DNA of 64,000 bases from Mastigias papua (GCA_964019165.1 OZ025272.1:4423493-4487492), one strand, 5' to 3'. Counted from the stretch's first letter, positions 1 to 13,983 are shown. Program-made: numbers and translations. Notes: generated by a model not told the origin, from the sequence alone.

Positions 1-1142
1 TATCGAGCAAATATATACATACCAAAATGGAAAACATTCATAGAAAAGTTACAACAAGTCCTAGTTGAGCAAATGAGATAATAATTCAACTGTAAAGGAA
101 CAAAACTAACATACAAACTTACAGTACACTCAATGTGGTACAAAACATTAGAGAACTATTCATATGATGGTATCAGCCTTACTCATCCCTGTAATTTGAG
201 CCTAATCAGTAATTTCTATCTTCTATCTGTACATAGATTCTAAGGTGAATTAATAAAGATATACCAAAGTAGGACAAAAATAAAGGTACATAGCATCATC
301 ATGCAAAATTAATATTAATTCTTAAATTTATCATCTGGGGGTCTTATTTACCTTTGAAATTTTTGTAAGGGGTTAGCATAAAGGTGGGGCTTATTCATGG
401 GGGTTCATAAAATTATCTGAAATGCCACTGAAAAAAAACTTTCAAAAAGTCCTTTTTGGGATAACATAAAAGTATCTGGTGTCTAAAGACATACATCAGC
501 CTGCAACAAGGTCTTCACTAAATTAAGTGCCAGGGTGCCTCTTCAAGAGGCCTGCTAACAACATGCAATGCTAGCATGGGGGCTGACTCAATGGGGGCTA
601 TCCTCAGGGGGACACAGGATGGTCTCTGCAATAGCAGTGAAAGGGGATAATAAAAAAAAACAAGAACACTGCGTCTGGAATAAATTGGTGCCTTGTTACC
701 AGAAGATCATCAACAATTAATTGGTCCATACTAATTACATTTGAAACAAATAACATCCAACAATGCTTTTAGTGGGACAGTGACTTGAGTAGAGGGGGCG
801 AATCAGTTGGAAATTTGTGACTTTCACTACTTCGTCAGAATAGCCTGTACCACAATCAACATTTTTGAGAAGCTGCATGGAAAACTGTCAGGAAACTTTT
901 GCATCTACTGCCCCAAAAATTATTTTCCACTGTACTCCTGATTGTTATTCTGAGTTTGATATGAAATAGTACCTGCAAATCATCAATGCAGCATCTTTCC
1001 TTTACTGAAAACTCCATCTAAAATTCTAACCATCTCTAACATAGCTTGGTCCCCTAGGTGAATGACAGTCTATATAATGATTATATTTCAATTTGTGAGC
1101 AAAAGAAGACAATTAAAATCAATTCTCTAAGTTACTACATAC
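1..1142. other. Intergenic, 3' side of the ankyrin gene
   Basis: AT-rich sequence with several short G-runs (for example around 340-410 and 575-620). I see no coding segment, RNA gene or bounded mobile element. It probably holds the 3' UTR of the minus-strand ankyrin gene, but I found no clear polyadenylation signal close to the stop. Confidence 0.4.
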
Positions 1143-2411
1143 TTAAAGAAAAACCTCAGGGTATTCTACTGTTTTGAACCTACATTCAGGTTTATTTTGA
1201 GTAATATTCTCTTTTATATTACTAGAGTTATTAACTACAGAAAATCCAAAACGATGTCCCAAACGTCTCATAGTTCTTGGTGACATAGTTTGTGATCGCC
1301 TAAAATAATCAGCTGAAGTAATATCATTATTATTTTCAACTCTTCCTTTCATTTCCATATGATCAGGAACACCAATGTGTCTTGAAAAATACAAAAGTGG
1401 ATTGTCATCAGTCTCATATCCTGATGTTGAGTGAGAATTAACACTTACTATATCAACTTCTTGCTGATTAGAGTAATGCTTTGAGCCTGGGTTTTCCTCA
1501 TTAGGCAGTTCCCCCCTTGTATTTCCCAAATGTTCCTGGAAAAAAGCATCAGTGCAATCTGTATCATAACCATTGTGCATTTTTACTTTTGAGTCCATGA
1601 AAACAGCATTTGAACTTTCACACAAATTAGTCAAAGATGACCAGCGTTTATGGGATGGGTTTTCTGGAAGATTATCAACGTCAACCGTAAATATTTCCCG
1701 AATATGTCCTTTCTCTATTTTTGATCTTGGATTTTTTTCGTGCTTACTTTGTCCACTCTGTCGCGCATGGCTTGCTTTCTGGTGTTGATGTTGATAACTT
1801 CTAGTTCCATCAGCACTTTTCCTACCTGTTTTACCAGCTTTTGCATGCTTATCTTTCTTCTCCCTTGGCGTGATTGGAAAGTTCTCTAGAGCTTTAATTT
1901 CGTCCCTTTTAGCTTGTATCGACAATTCAATTTGCTTATAAATCTCTTTCTTGTAACGTGGTTTCCGCTTAATGAATGCTTGGACTTCATCAATCAAGCC
2001 TCCAGCTATCATCTTCTTTACTAGATATATCAACATTTCTCTATCATCAGCAAAGTCAAGAGGAATTTCTTGTTTGTCTGTTTTACTACCGATATTTAAT
2101 CCACTCTCAACTAAAAATTTCACCATAGCAAGATTGCCAGCCATAACGGATGCATGCAAGAGTGACCAGCCATCTCTGTCTTTTATTTTTAAATTACCTC
2201 CATAGGATACCAATAATTTAACCATTTCTATATTCCCAATAAAACAGCTATTTTGTAATGCTGTAAGTCCTTCCTCATTTATTTCATCGATATTGAATTT
2301 CGTATCCTCTTTGCATTCATCTAGTAACATTCTTGCTCGAAGCACATCATTTTCGGCAACTGCACGATGAAACAGTTCTTTTGAGTTTCGTTTCACAACA
2401 AATTTAAACAT
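1143..2411 (-). CDS. Ankyrin-repeat protein with long polar C-terminal tail
   Basis: A 422-codon uninterrupted reading frame on the minus strand, far longer than chance in this AT-rich DNA. Residues about 12-134 form three to four ankyrin units: a degenerate first unit (LFHRAVAENDVLRARMLL), clear second and third units (LTALQNSCFIGN, then WSLLHASVMAGN each followed by MVKxLV) and a short fourth (IPLDFADDREMLIYLV). Residues about 137-177 look like a charged helix; the rest (about 180-422) is rich in K, S, H, Q and N and likely disordered. The layout of a short ankyrin block near the N-terminus recalls small protein-phosphatase-1 regulatory ankyrin proteins such as PPP1R27, but I see no convincing RVxF motif, so the role is not assigned. 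No intron is needed; the gene is intronless or this is one large exon. The start is the first ATG of the frame. Confidence 0.82.
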   Translation of the reverse strand: MFKFVVKRNSKELFHRAVAENDVLRARMLLDECKEDTKFNIDEINEEGLTALQNSCFIGNIEMVKLLVSYGGNLKIKDRDGWSLLHASVMAGNLAMVKFLVESGLNIGSKTDKQEIPLDFADDREMLIYLVKKMIAGGLIDEVQAFIKRKPRYKKEIYKQIELSIQAKRDEIKALENFPITPREKKDKHAKAGKTGRKSADGTRSYQHQHQKASHARQSGQSKHEKNPRSKIEKGHIREIFTVDVDNLPENPSHKRWSSLTNLCESSNAVFMDSKVKMHNGYDTDCTDAFFQEHLGNTRGELPNEENPGSKHYSNQQEVDIVSVNSHSTSGYETDDNPLLYFSRHIGVPDHMEMKGRVENNNDITSADYFRRSQTMSPRTMRRLGHRFGFSVVNNSSNIKENITQNKPECRFKTVEYPEVFL

Positions 2412-5259
2412 ACTTACGTTTAGCTTGATCGTATTTACTCTGTTTTCACTGAAAACAACCTTCTACATTACGTGAGGAAAACTCCATGGATTCTACAGAT
2501 CTCAATCCTCTAATAACGTTGCTAACGGCCTAAATAACAACGTGAAATATTTGTGTTTCTGCGGACTGTCTCGCGGGATACTTTGATTGTCTTTTAGTCA
2601 ATTTTGGTTGTTCTTCTGGTTATTCCTCTTTGTTCTTTTCTTCTCGAATGTTAGTCTCCTTCGATCCCGCGGATAGCGTCGACAAATAAACCAACTATAA
2701 TGATCAGGAAAACGGCAGGTTTATCTGGACTCTATCACTTTCTCATTACCTTCTAACAATTGCTCATGTCAGTTTCAGAGCAATATCCGTCCAATTTCCT
2801 TCAGCATCCAGAAATCAAAGTGAAAAGAAACGAGTAGAGTAATCCCATCCTGGAATCAGACACAAACGAGATTTGTAACTTTCCAATGAAATTATAACTA
2901 TTCACCAGATTGGCACAATTTGTGTATGGCCATAGAAGTTTCTGCTTCTCTCATCCAGCCAATTTCTGGCTAGTTGTCTTGACTTTCAAGCACAAAGTAT
3001 ACCACATGAGCAGGATACAAAGTCTACTTCATCAATAAGTGAGCGTTTCCCTTCACTTACTCGCTTCCTTTCCGTATTGAATGACTAAATTGTGATGCAA
3101 ATTAGACTTTAATTTGGTTTAAACGATTATGGTTTCACCTCTATGTTGATTACAATAGCATGAATACTTCTTGCGCTCTATGCTTCACTGTGCATATATT
3201 GACCCTTTGTTTGTGACGTTTGACCAGGTGTGGGAAAATACAATCCTGTGATAAGTAAATATTAACTCTCAAAGTCACGAAAATCTCTAGTATACCTTTC
3301 ACAGTGACAAATTTCCTTCACTCTGGTTGCAAGATTTCACACTCTTGCAAAGAGGAGTGTTCCCAATACGTGTTTCGAGAACGATTGAAGCGTAACTGGA
3401 AGTGAACAAATGCGTGATTAACGAAGCTAGATCTGAAAGGGTGAGAGGGGACAGTAGCGAACAATAAGGAAAGGGTTTTCTGGGTGATGCCTGAAGGAAA
3501 TTGTTTGGAACCATGCAAATTAGATTCTAGGAAAACGCCCTTTCTACAGATAGAGATATATACATTATAGTCGATATTGTAGTTGTTTTGCGTCGAACTG
3601 TCTAGTTTCTATGTTTTTTAGGCAAGCGAATACTTTTAGCTTGTTTGAGGGAGGGGGGGCAAAGAGAGGCAAAACCTTCTAGCTGGGCAGGCAGTGCCCT
3701 CGGACCCCACCTGTAGCTTCGTGCCTGGCGAGAAATACTGACTCCGCAATAGAAACAAGTTCGTATATCTCAGCTATAGTTAAGCTTGTGACTTTTACAT
3801 TAATTTTAAGTACTCGTGCTTTTATAAGAAACAAGTACTAAATAAGAAACATTAGGTTTAAATCTGGCCAAAAGTAAGAAACATTTAAAAAATACAGGCA
3901 GGCTGAGTTTCAAAAAGTAATCTTGAAAAGTCTCTGTTTGAGAGAAAATTTTTAATTAAACTGGAAACAAAATACAAAACAGCATCCATCTCTATAAATA
4001 TTTTGTATCTTAAGATTCAATTTCTCGTCTCACCGTTGCTTTGCTGCTGTAGGAAATTTCTAGAATGCTAAGAAACATGTAAGGTTGGATTTGATAAAAT
4101 AGTAAGAAACATCCATGCTGAAGGGAAACGTTTGATTCTCATACAAAAATACATGTAAATATACACCAGTATGCATGTCCCATGCGGATAGTTTTAGTTA
4201 TAGGTCTGGTTCAAAGATTGGACTTGCAACCTTTGTCACTCTGGCAATTCTTTCGCTCACTATTGGTTCCAACTCTACATTCATTGTATCTTTACAATCT
4301 ATATTTGGCACTATATATAAAAGATATTTATTTGAGTTGAGCTGTTGATGTGAGTTGAATTTGCAACATGTAATCATTTCCCTTATTTGCAGAGGCCCCT
4401 ACATATTGCGCAACAATGGAAATTTTAGGACAACAGGATCTCAGACAGCACCTGTTATTGAACCATTTTATAAGGAACCTAAGCGTAGGAAGCTAAAAAG
4501 TCAACTCAGCACTAAACGTACACTGAAGATTGAAGAACTATTAAAAGGAACTTAAAGTACTACGTTGTGGTCTAAGGATTAAGAATTATGCTTTCAGTGC
4601 CTAATTTATGTATTAAGTTTTTTTTAACAATGTGTACGTTAAGTAAGTGATCAATATTATTATTTTTCAAAAGCTAGCATGCTAATAAGGTCGTAGAGGT
4701 TAAAATTTGCAAAATTTGCCTAGTAGAAGAGGCATTAATTTAGAATAGCACTCCATTAATTGATTCTAATGGAGTATTTTTGTGCAAAGACAATGGTTAA
4801 GCTATAAATAATGCCACAATGTTGTCCTGCGTAAGTGCATACTGTGCTATGACGACCAAAATAGGTAATTCTGCAGTTCTTTGTTAAAGGTTTGAGAAGG
4901 CAGCCGGAAATGCTTAAACACTGCTTCAAGCAATGCCATTTCAGGAATGTTTAACTACTTAATGCCAGTAGTGGTTAAATGACATCGATATTCTCCTTCA
5001 TCACGGCAACGCTCTTTCCTCCATAGAAGCATTGAAGTCCACTCTTTTGAGTTGTATAAGGTGTACTTTGTTGTTGTCGCGCATGGAGCAGCAAGAGTTC
5101 ATGATCACTAGGTGTAAAGTGAGAGGGTCCAGGAATTTTGTGGGAATTTATAATTCTCAATAGTCCATGGCTTTGGGTACACGTTTTTTATGAGAAAGTC
5201 ATTTTTGGCCCTGTACTGAAACTGTCTTACTCGGTCTTACTTTTGCCATGATGTCAGTA
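2412..5259. other. Intergenic, 5' flank of the ankyrin gene
   Basis: Holds the presumed promoter of the ankyrin gene directly right of 2411, but no TATA box or other element stands out. A G/C-richer patch at about 3645-3725 looks like part of an unidentified repeat. A 66-codon frame at 4355-4555 lies downstream of a possible splice acceptor but resembles the dispersed GGAACC-type repeat found elsewhere in the window, so I do not call it a gene. Confidence 0.4.
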
Positions 5260-5593
5260 CAGTACATCCTAGATTATCCGAACAGCTCGGAATGAAATCC
5301 CGGAACAGCTGTTCGGATATTCGGATAACTGAGGATGGCAATGTTCCTAGGAAAATCAAAACCAAAGGTTTAATAAACCTATTCTATAGTGTCATAAGTA
5401 TCGATAACAAATTCATAATGAAAAATTTCCTAAAAATGGTTTATTCAAAACAAGAATCTATAGTCTTTCCAAGTAGCTGTGTCCGTAGTAGCCGATTCCT
5501 CTAGAAACCTAAGCCACGTCTAGCTTATATCAAAGACTTCAATAACATTTTTATGGCTGACGGGGCATACCGGAGCATATCGCCCACAATTTA

Positions 5594-6128
5594 CTTACTC
5601 TCCTGTCCGGAATAGAAGGGGGTGGCAATAAGCGGGGGGGGGGGGGTTGGAAAAAAGTCTCAAAGTAAATAAGCGGGGGGGGGGGGGGTGGAAAAGCTCC
5701 AAGGTGAATGTCTATGGGGTGGGCTGCTATTAATATTAATGGATGTGGACAGAAGACCAACATATGCACTGGATAAAAAACTGTAACTTTTTGAAAAGCA
5801 ATTTATTGCGTTCATTACACATTTCTAGCATGCTAAAAATGTGTCTATAATGGGCGTTCAGAATGACATCATCATTGGCACAACTGTCGGCTGCGTTTTC
5901 AGTGCTTCTTGCAGCAATTACGCATTTCACGCTAGCATTTTTTCAGCACAACAAACATTCACAACGAGTTACTTTCGCCGGACAATTCTTGGTCTGGTTG
6001 GGAAAATTTCCTCTTGGCTCAAAATTAATAAGCGGGGGGGGGGGTTGCAATAAGAATGTCCTGGTGTGCATTTTTTGAAAAAAATAAATAGTCGGGGGGG
6101 GACGTCTATTCCGGACTGGAGAGTACTG
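5594..6128. mobile_element. Nested TA-flanked inverted-repeat element with poly-G repeats
   Basis: Sits inside the 5260-6237 element. The left end reads CTTACTCTCCTGTCCGGAAT and the right end in reverse CAGTACTCTCCAGTCCGG; TA lies on both outer sides (5592-5593, 6129-6130). The left terminal bases have drifted from CAG. Internally it carries direct repeats of AATAAGC followed by 9-13 G. No coding capacity is evident. Family assignment to pogo/Tigger is by end sequence and TA site only. Confidence 0.65.
5631..6101 (+). repeat. Four AATAAGC + poly-G subterminal repeats
   Basis: Runs of 7-13 G occur at about 5633-5646, 5674-5688, 6034-6044 and 6094-6101, three of them preceded by AATAAGC and followed by TTGG or TGG. 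They are arranged as direct repeats within the nested transposon and could form G-quadruplexes. Exact run length may be affected by sequencing error. Confidence 0.6.
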
Positions 6129-6239
6129 TATCTTGATTCAAAGCACGTGTGTGGGATATCAATCAACTATTCGGGCAGTCGAGGTTCGGATAATCGAGGT
6201 TCGGATAATTGAGGTTCGGATAATCGAGGATGTACTGTA

Positions 6240-6667
6240 CTAAACAGCACTGCATAGTTACACAGAAAGACAGACACTGCAAAAACATAACACTGAAATA
6301 CTAGTTTTTTCCTATAAGGAAAAAGTTTATTAGAAAATGAGGTTCAAAAAGCCAAAATTGTAAGGAAATGTTAAGAAATCACGAGGCTTAAGCTCCGAAA
6401 TTCACCTTTTCATGTGTCAGAAGTCGATATTGGCTCATTCTTTGCAAGCTCCTTTACAAAGATCGAAACTTTTCTTTGATAATCCTGGTTAACAAAGATC
6501 AAACTTTTTATAACAAACAAATAGTGGTAACCTCTTTTAGTCTGTTTACTCCAATAAAAGTTAAGAAAATCTCAAGAAAATCTTAGCCTCAATTTCAGGA
6601 AAAGTTAACAAATTTGAGACTCTGGCGAAAAAGTGGCTTTCTTATGAAAAACAAGGTGTACACGCAT
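6240..6667. other. Intergenic
   Basis: AT-rich single-copy-looking sequence between the pogo-like element and the first dispersed-repeat copy. Nothing recognisable. Confidence 0.4.
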
Positions 6668-7080
6668 TTTTATTAGAAACCTAGCTCGAGACCTAGTTCC
6701 AAAAGTTCCTTATTTTCAGGCCTCTAATTATTAAATTGTAGTACTAAAAGTTCCTTAGAAGTTCCTTAATTTTCACTCCACATTTACTGTCGTACAAATG
6801 GTACAAACCCAAGTAAAACATTGATTCTTAATTTTGCCTTTAATTTTGGCTATAACTTAAGACCAATAAAACATGACACACTTGACATAATCTCAACAAA
6901 CAATCTATGTGTATTTTGGCTGCAAATGAATAGAACCTGCTTTCTAATTCTTGATTGTTCGGTGTTCTAAAAATTCTTAAAAATTGAAAAGTCCCTTAGG
7001 TAATTTTCTTTTAGTAGTATAAGTTTTAAAAATATTTTGGCATTCTACATGTAGGTTCCTTATAATGTGGTTCTTTATAA
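6668..7080 (+). repeat. Dispersed repeat family X, copy 1
   Basis: About 410 bp that aligns along its length with 8903-9352 in the same orientation and with 10909-11273 in reverse. Shared landmarks are an AACCTAGCTC/CCTAGTTC block near the start, AAAGTTCCTTA blocks, CAAGTAAAACATT in the middle and CATTCTACATGTAG followed by GTTCCTTAT at the end. No open frame and no convincing terminal inverted repeat, though both ends are rich in (A)AGGAAC motifs. Family unknown. Confidence 0.7.
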
Positions 7081-8902
7081 AAAAAATGATGTACATAGGT
7101 AACCCTAAGGATTCTATGCAAAATGAACAAAATTCATTTTAGGTTTCAATGAAAATTGGAGTTTCAGTTTATATGAATTTATCAACATTCTTAGGTCTCA
7201 AAAATCCATCACTGAGCTTTATTACTTCTTTCATCAGTCCATTACTGCTTTCCTATTAAACGCTGGCTTATAAGAAACGTGTGCTTGTGCTCTAGATTGG
7301 TTATTCAATTGAACGTGAATAAACTGTATTGCGTAGATATCCTATCGGATCCAAATAAAAAGAGTCAATTCAATGTATACTGTGCAAAACTCTGGGTCAC
7401 TGACTGTGATGTAGCTTTGAAATATTGATTGTTTCATCGGCATTTGCTGCAGACATATCGCTTGTCTGAGTATGAACTAAGGACTTTCAAGTGTCACTTC
7501 ATTACAAAAACCAAAATATCGAAACAAAGACTCCAGTACACAACTGGTAATGACTAGGAACTAAGTGGACGGTATAGCACAGTATAGCGTTCAAACTGTC
7601 TGCTTCTATTTCAGTCACTATATTATTCTGTGTTGCCGATAACGTAATACGAAAACAAACTAGAACTCTGCCAATCTACGTTTATGTGAGCTTCCTTTTC
7701 CCCTCAGGTCATACCGAGGAGACGACTACTTGCTTTGCAGAATAATCTATGCTTTGAGAATATTGAAGATTCAGATATTTTATTGAGGGATTAGGAGGAT
7801 TCAGTCTTTTTATTGAGGATGTAAATTGTGGCCTATCTGTTTGTTAACGTTGTCTGGTTTTTATGTTCAATTTAACTTCCATCGACAAGGAAAAAACTTT
7901 AAATTGAATAAACAAAGGCCTGATCCCTAATTCTGTAGGTTCCTCATTGTTGGATCTCTTTTGCCAAACTTCAGAACTAAATGCTTTCTAATTACTTCCT
8001 TAATTTCAACTGCACACTGTATAAAATTTGTAGCGTAAATGTTACGGAATGATACTAAAGACATTGTAGAGATCAACGCAAAACCCTCTATGAGGTACTG
8101 CCACAAGGACTATACACACGCCATCCGAATTGACGGCAAACATGCAACTGGCTTCCTAACCATCGATTTATTTCCTACGGTAAATATAATCGAAATTTAA
8201 AAGATCTTTAGGACCTGATTATAGGAGAGATTTCAGTCCTTCTGTAACTTTTCCCGGGCTGAAATTTCAGCTCGGTGTTATGGTCAGAGTTTTGTTTCAA
8301 CGAAGTTGCGATTATATGCCGTAAAGTTTCAGCCCGGTTTCCCGGGTATGTGTTCCGGTTTCAATTATGTAGTTCCATACTCCCTGTGGCAACTTTGTAT
8401 TATTTTGAGAAAGTGTGTTGTATGAACATAAATATATGAAAAGATTTCTTGACAATCTACAATAGACACCAAAAGTCCTGGGACACACTTTTGTATTTTC
8501 TTTTATTCTATAATCAGCTTTCACCCCCTTCCTCTCTCTAAAACAAGGTTGATTTGTTAGAGAAATACCTTATTGGCCCTTTTTACGCCGGCTCTTAATG
8601 GCGTTAATTTTCCTGAAGCGGTGCTAAAGGGGCCTATGTAAAAAGGACCGAAGTTTTACATTTGTCTTTAACCAAAAAGTGGTGCTATTTTTCTAATCCA
8701 TTCTCTGGCAGTACTGGCAAACTTTAGAAGCCTATCGGCAAGCGTTAGATAATTTGGGGGCCTACGCTTGCTAAATTGTCCCAGCCGCGAGTGCTAGCGA
8801 GTGAGAACCACGTACAGTAGCTGAGTCAGTTCAGAAATAAGGAACGGAGTAATGTGTAGAGGGAAGAAATATTATCTTATAATGCTTCCCAATACACGCT
8901 TT
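7081..8902. other. Intergenic between repeat copies
   Basis: Mostly featureless. At about 8245-8345 repeated inverted blocks based on TTTCAGC(C/T)CGG and a CCCGGG suggest a small foldback repeat. At 8575-8586 and 8638-8649 GGCCCTTTTTAC and GTAAAAAGGACC form a short inverted pair 51 bp apart, perhaps a tiny MITE. No gene seen. Confidence 0.4.
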
Positions 8903-9352
8903 GTTTTTTAAAGGAACTTAGCTCAAGGCCTAGTTCTAACAGTTCCTTATTTCTAGACCTCCAATGATCAAATTGTAATACTGAAAGTTCCTTACCAGTT
9001 TCTTAATTTTCACTAAATATCTTAACAATTTCTTAATTTCAACTGAACACCTAAAATGGTACAGACGACAAGTAAAACATTAATATTCTGAATTTTGTCA
9101 TTAATTTGGCTATGACTAAAGACCACAAACACAAAGAAAGAAAATGAAACATTTGAAACAAGTATAGCAAACAATTGATGCGGGCTTTGGCTTGAAAATG
9201 AATGGAATCAATTTCCAAACTCTTGATTGCTTACTGCTATAAAAAGCTTTCAAATTGAAAAGTTCCAGTAAGGACCTTTCCTTTTGTAGTATAAGTTCGT
9301 TGAATATTTCGGCATTCTACATGTAGATTCCTTGTAAAGTTGTCCCTTATGA
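8903..9352 (+). repeat. Dispersed repeat family X, copy 2
   Basis: Full-length partner of the 6668-7080 copy: same order of blocks (CTTAGCTC, AGTTCCTTATTTC, CTGAAAGTTCCTTA, AGTAAAACATTAAT, GGCATTCTACATGTAG). Indels of a few to about 30 bp separate the two copies, so both are old. Confidence 0.7.
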
Positions 9353-10908
9353 AGAAATGCTTGTAGGTACGGTTACCATCGTCTATTTCATATGTTCCAA
9401 TACTCAATCATTTCGGTAAAAGTTATCCAATCTGTATCAAAACTGTATGAATAAGTGGAAGGATGGAAGCTTGAAGGGATAGAAAAAAGCATAGGAGGAG
9501 AAGAAAACGACATTACGATTAGTGGAATCTGGGGAAGGAAGGAAGCGAAGTTGATTTTCAGGATTATAACACTTTTGCTGAAAAAAATAACACTCAGACA
9601 AGTTATGTGTTAAACTCTGAGACTTGTTTTTTACATACTCCAAGCAGAATGTTTATCATTCCTAATCGAAACTTTAGGGGCTATGAAATTCTATTTGCTG
9701 ATAAATAGGGGCCAAGTAAATTTTTCTTGTTTCTTGCACTGGGCTAAGAAATTTTACAACAAGAATTTAGATCCCTTCCGCCCCCTTCTGTTCCATACTT
9801 TATGACAGCTCCCTAAAATGCTGCCAAAAGTGGCGGTAGACCAAATTTCTTCCCTGCCGTTGTAAGGTCCGGAATAAAAGGGCCAACAAAGGTACACCCG
9901 ATAATGTAAAAAGTTATTGTGAGCTAAGTTTAAGTGTCCCATAGACGAACCGACAATGTTCTAGGGGGAAGGAGGTGTGTGTATGTTGCAAAAATAAGAA
10001 AGCGTAAAGGAATGTGGTTATTTATCATTTTTGTAAGTGTCCTAAAGACTTTTGGCGAAGGTTGTAGGTTTTTTTTTATAAAAAAAACCTGTATCATGAA
10101 TTTACTTTGCGAATTATGTTATGCAATACAATCGCTTGCACGCTAAATTGGGCACAGAGCTTTGCAACTATGATTATAGCAACTGTGATAGGGCGTTCTA
10201 CTAAGTGCTTCAATCTTCAGACCGTAATTTGTTGCAAAAGGCAATCCTAGCCAGACAGAAAACGACCCAGTCATGCACGCGAATCATGTTACAATTACAT
10301 TTTATCTAGAAGAGATGTATCCATGTTACCCTAATAGACGTTGCAGGTAATTCTCTACAGAGTTCACAAGACCACTAAAGAAGATATCAATATCTAATTA
10401 AACACGAGCTCAGACAAGAATGTAAACAGTTAATATGCAATCTTATCTGTTTCACATTCTTTGATGCTACTGGCTACCCTGTGATTAAGCTTTTTGATTG
10501 TTTTTGATCTTATCTGATGAAAATGAGGCTGACTATTATCCAATTAAATAACGTCGTGAGTTTTTGCAAATAATAAATGTCGAATTTGTCCAAAAAACTA
10601 AAATATTGTGTTGTCGCAATGCGGCTAAACCATACTGAGAAAATAAAACTCGATTTGCCTATTATTTTAATAGATATATACTACCATATTGGCTATGCAA
10701 CCAAAATCATTATTAGAGCTCAGTTCATCGCTAGTATTATCTGTTTAAGACGAATTGCCGGATCTGATATTCAGGTTTTTGGCCTATTAACCTAGGCCCC
10801 TTTTCGAAAACTTCGAAAACTGTTATTATTACTTTTGAAACTGTTCGCAAGTCAGTCTGTCAGTGGACTGAACACAAGAGGAAAGCTCTTTGCGCATACA
10901 TGCTTATT
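9353..10908. other. Intergenic
   Basis: Short chance reading frames only. No splice-bounded coding segment, RNA gene or bounded repeat was recognised. Confidence 0.4.
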
Positions 10909-11273
10909 TATAAGGAACCGATTGCTGAGGAACCTACATATAGACGGCTAAAAAATTTATGGAACTTGTCAAAATGAATCTCTAAGGAAGTTATTGATTC
11001 CATTGTTCTATTCTCTGCAGCAGATCGAGAATAAAGGAACAAAATTCTCATGAGTTTGTGTAATTTTTGTGGTAAGTGATTTATAGGCGGGTTAAGATTG
11101 AAACTTGCAGTTTCCTATGTGCCCTGTCGTTACACTGAACACATATAATGTATAGAACACTAAATATTAAATTTAAGGAGCTACTAAGGAACTTTCAGTA
11201 TTAAATGTACTCAAATTAGGTTCACGTTAGGGAATGTATAAATTAGGTTTTCCACTAAGCTCCTTGATAAAAA
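10909..11273 (-). repeat. Dispersed repeat family X, copy 3 (reverse)
   Basis: Read in reverse it carries the same landmarks as the other copies: a GTTCCTTAT end near 10910-10940 with a CATATAGAC variant of the CTACATGTAG block, the AACTTTCAGTATTA block near 11195, and a degraded AAGGAGCTTAGTGG end near 11265. It is more diverged than the two forward copies. Confidence 0.55.
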
Positions 11274-13206
<1,933 letters not shown>

Positions 13207-13612
13207 AGAAAATGTGAGAACAACCCTGATATGTTCTGTTATATCTGTGGAAAGTACACATTGCAACACAGACGTGTGAAAATTGCAGAATTTGTCAAGA
13301 AGGCTTACTACGCCTACTTTAGCGTAAAGCTTGGACACCAAAATAAACCTTGGGCTCCTCATGTGGCTTGCAAATCTTGTGTTGAACATCTAAGAGAGTG
13401 GTCAAATGGGAAAAGAAAAACTAGATTAGTGTTTGGTATTCCTATGGTTTGGAGAGAGCCCTCAAACCATCAAACTCGAGAACACTTTCCAAGGTAGAAT
13501 ATCCTAGCATATCATCGGCTACTAGGCCTGTTTCCCATTCCAATGATCTTCCTGTACCAATTTTTCAAGGGTTTGAGGGTCCAAACAATGAAGTCAGCAG
13601 TGTTATATCGTA
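13207..13612 (+). pseudogene. Transposon-associated cysteine-rich domain fragment
   Basis: An 88-codon frame (13231-13497) reads FCYICGKYTL near the start, WAPHVACKSCVEHL in the middle and PMVWREPSNH near the end. The spaced CxxC pairs and the PMVWREP(x)NH signature match a domain I know as recurrent in repeat-derived proteins of arthropods and cnidarians. After residue NH the frame derails, and a neighbouring frame from about 13494 to 13612 continues with VEYPSISSATRPVSHSND, the usual downstream piece; the expected CxxC segment between them is missing. It is therefore a broken copy. The parent element type is uncertain. Confidence 0.5.
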
Positions 13613-13983
13613 AAATGAAAGTTTATATCGTAAAATGAACGTGAAAGGTGCAGCCTATCTAACAGCTGTTATTGCAATTGGTTGGTGTTTTATACTACTG
13701 CTAAATTCTTTGAAATTTTGAAAAACCTAATGCGGAGAGTTGTTTATGTACATACTACCATACTTTTTCATATTTTGAAAGTCATCATAATGATTAAAGT
13801 AATATTTTGAAATAGTTTTATCGAAATATACAGTAATTCGCATTTACAATGCTAATACTAAAAAATTACAAAATGCTTTAATTTTGAAAGCCAAATTGCA
13901 CAAAAACTAGACCATATAGAGAAAAAACAATTTCAATTTTTGGAATCAGCACCCTTAAATTATCCTAAAAGCACTCTGTTTCC

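Larger units (their letters stand above)
5260..6237. mobile_element. pogo/Tigger-like non-autonomous DNA transposon with TA duplication
   Basis: The ends are inverted repeats: the left starts CAGTACATCC then (A/T)AGATTATCCGAAC, and the right, read in reverse, starts CAGTACATCCTCGATTATCC. TA dinucleotides flank both sides (5258-5259 and 6238-6239). Start in CAG and a TA target site are typical of pogo/Tigger elements of the Tc1/mariner superfamily. The right end holds three tandem copies of GAGGTTCGGATAAT. No transposase frame remains, so it is a non-autonomous copy, and a second element is nested inside it. Confidence 0.72.

Noticed and set aside
4355..4555. Possible small exon after TTATTTGCAG
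   Set aside because: Part of it resembles dispersed repeat family X and no partner exon was found.
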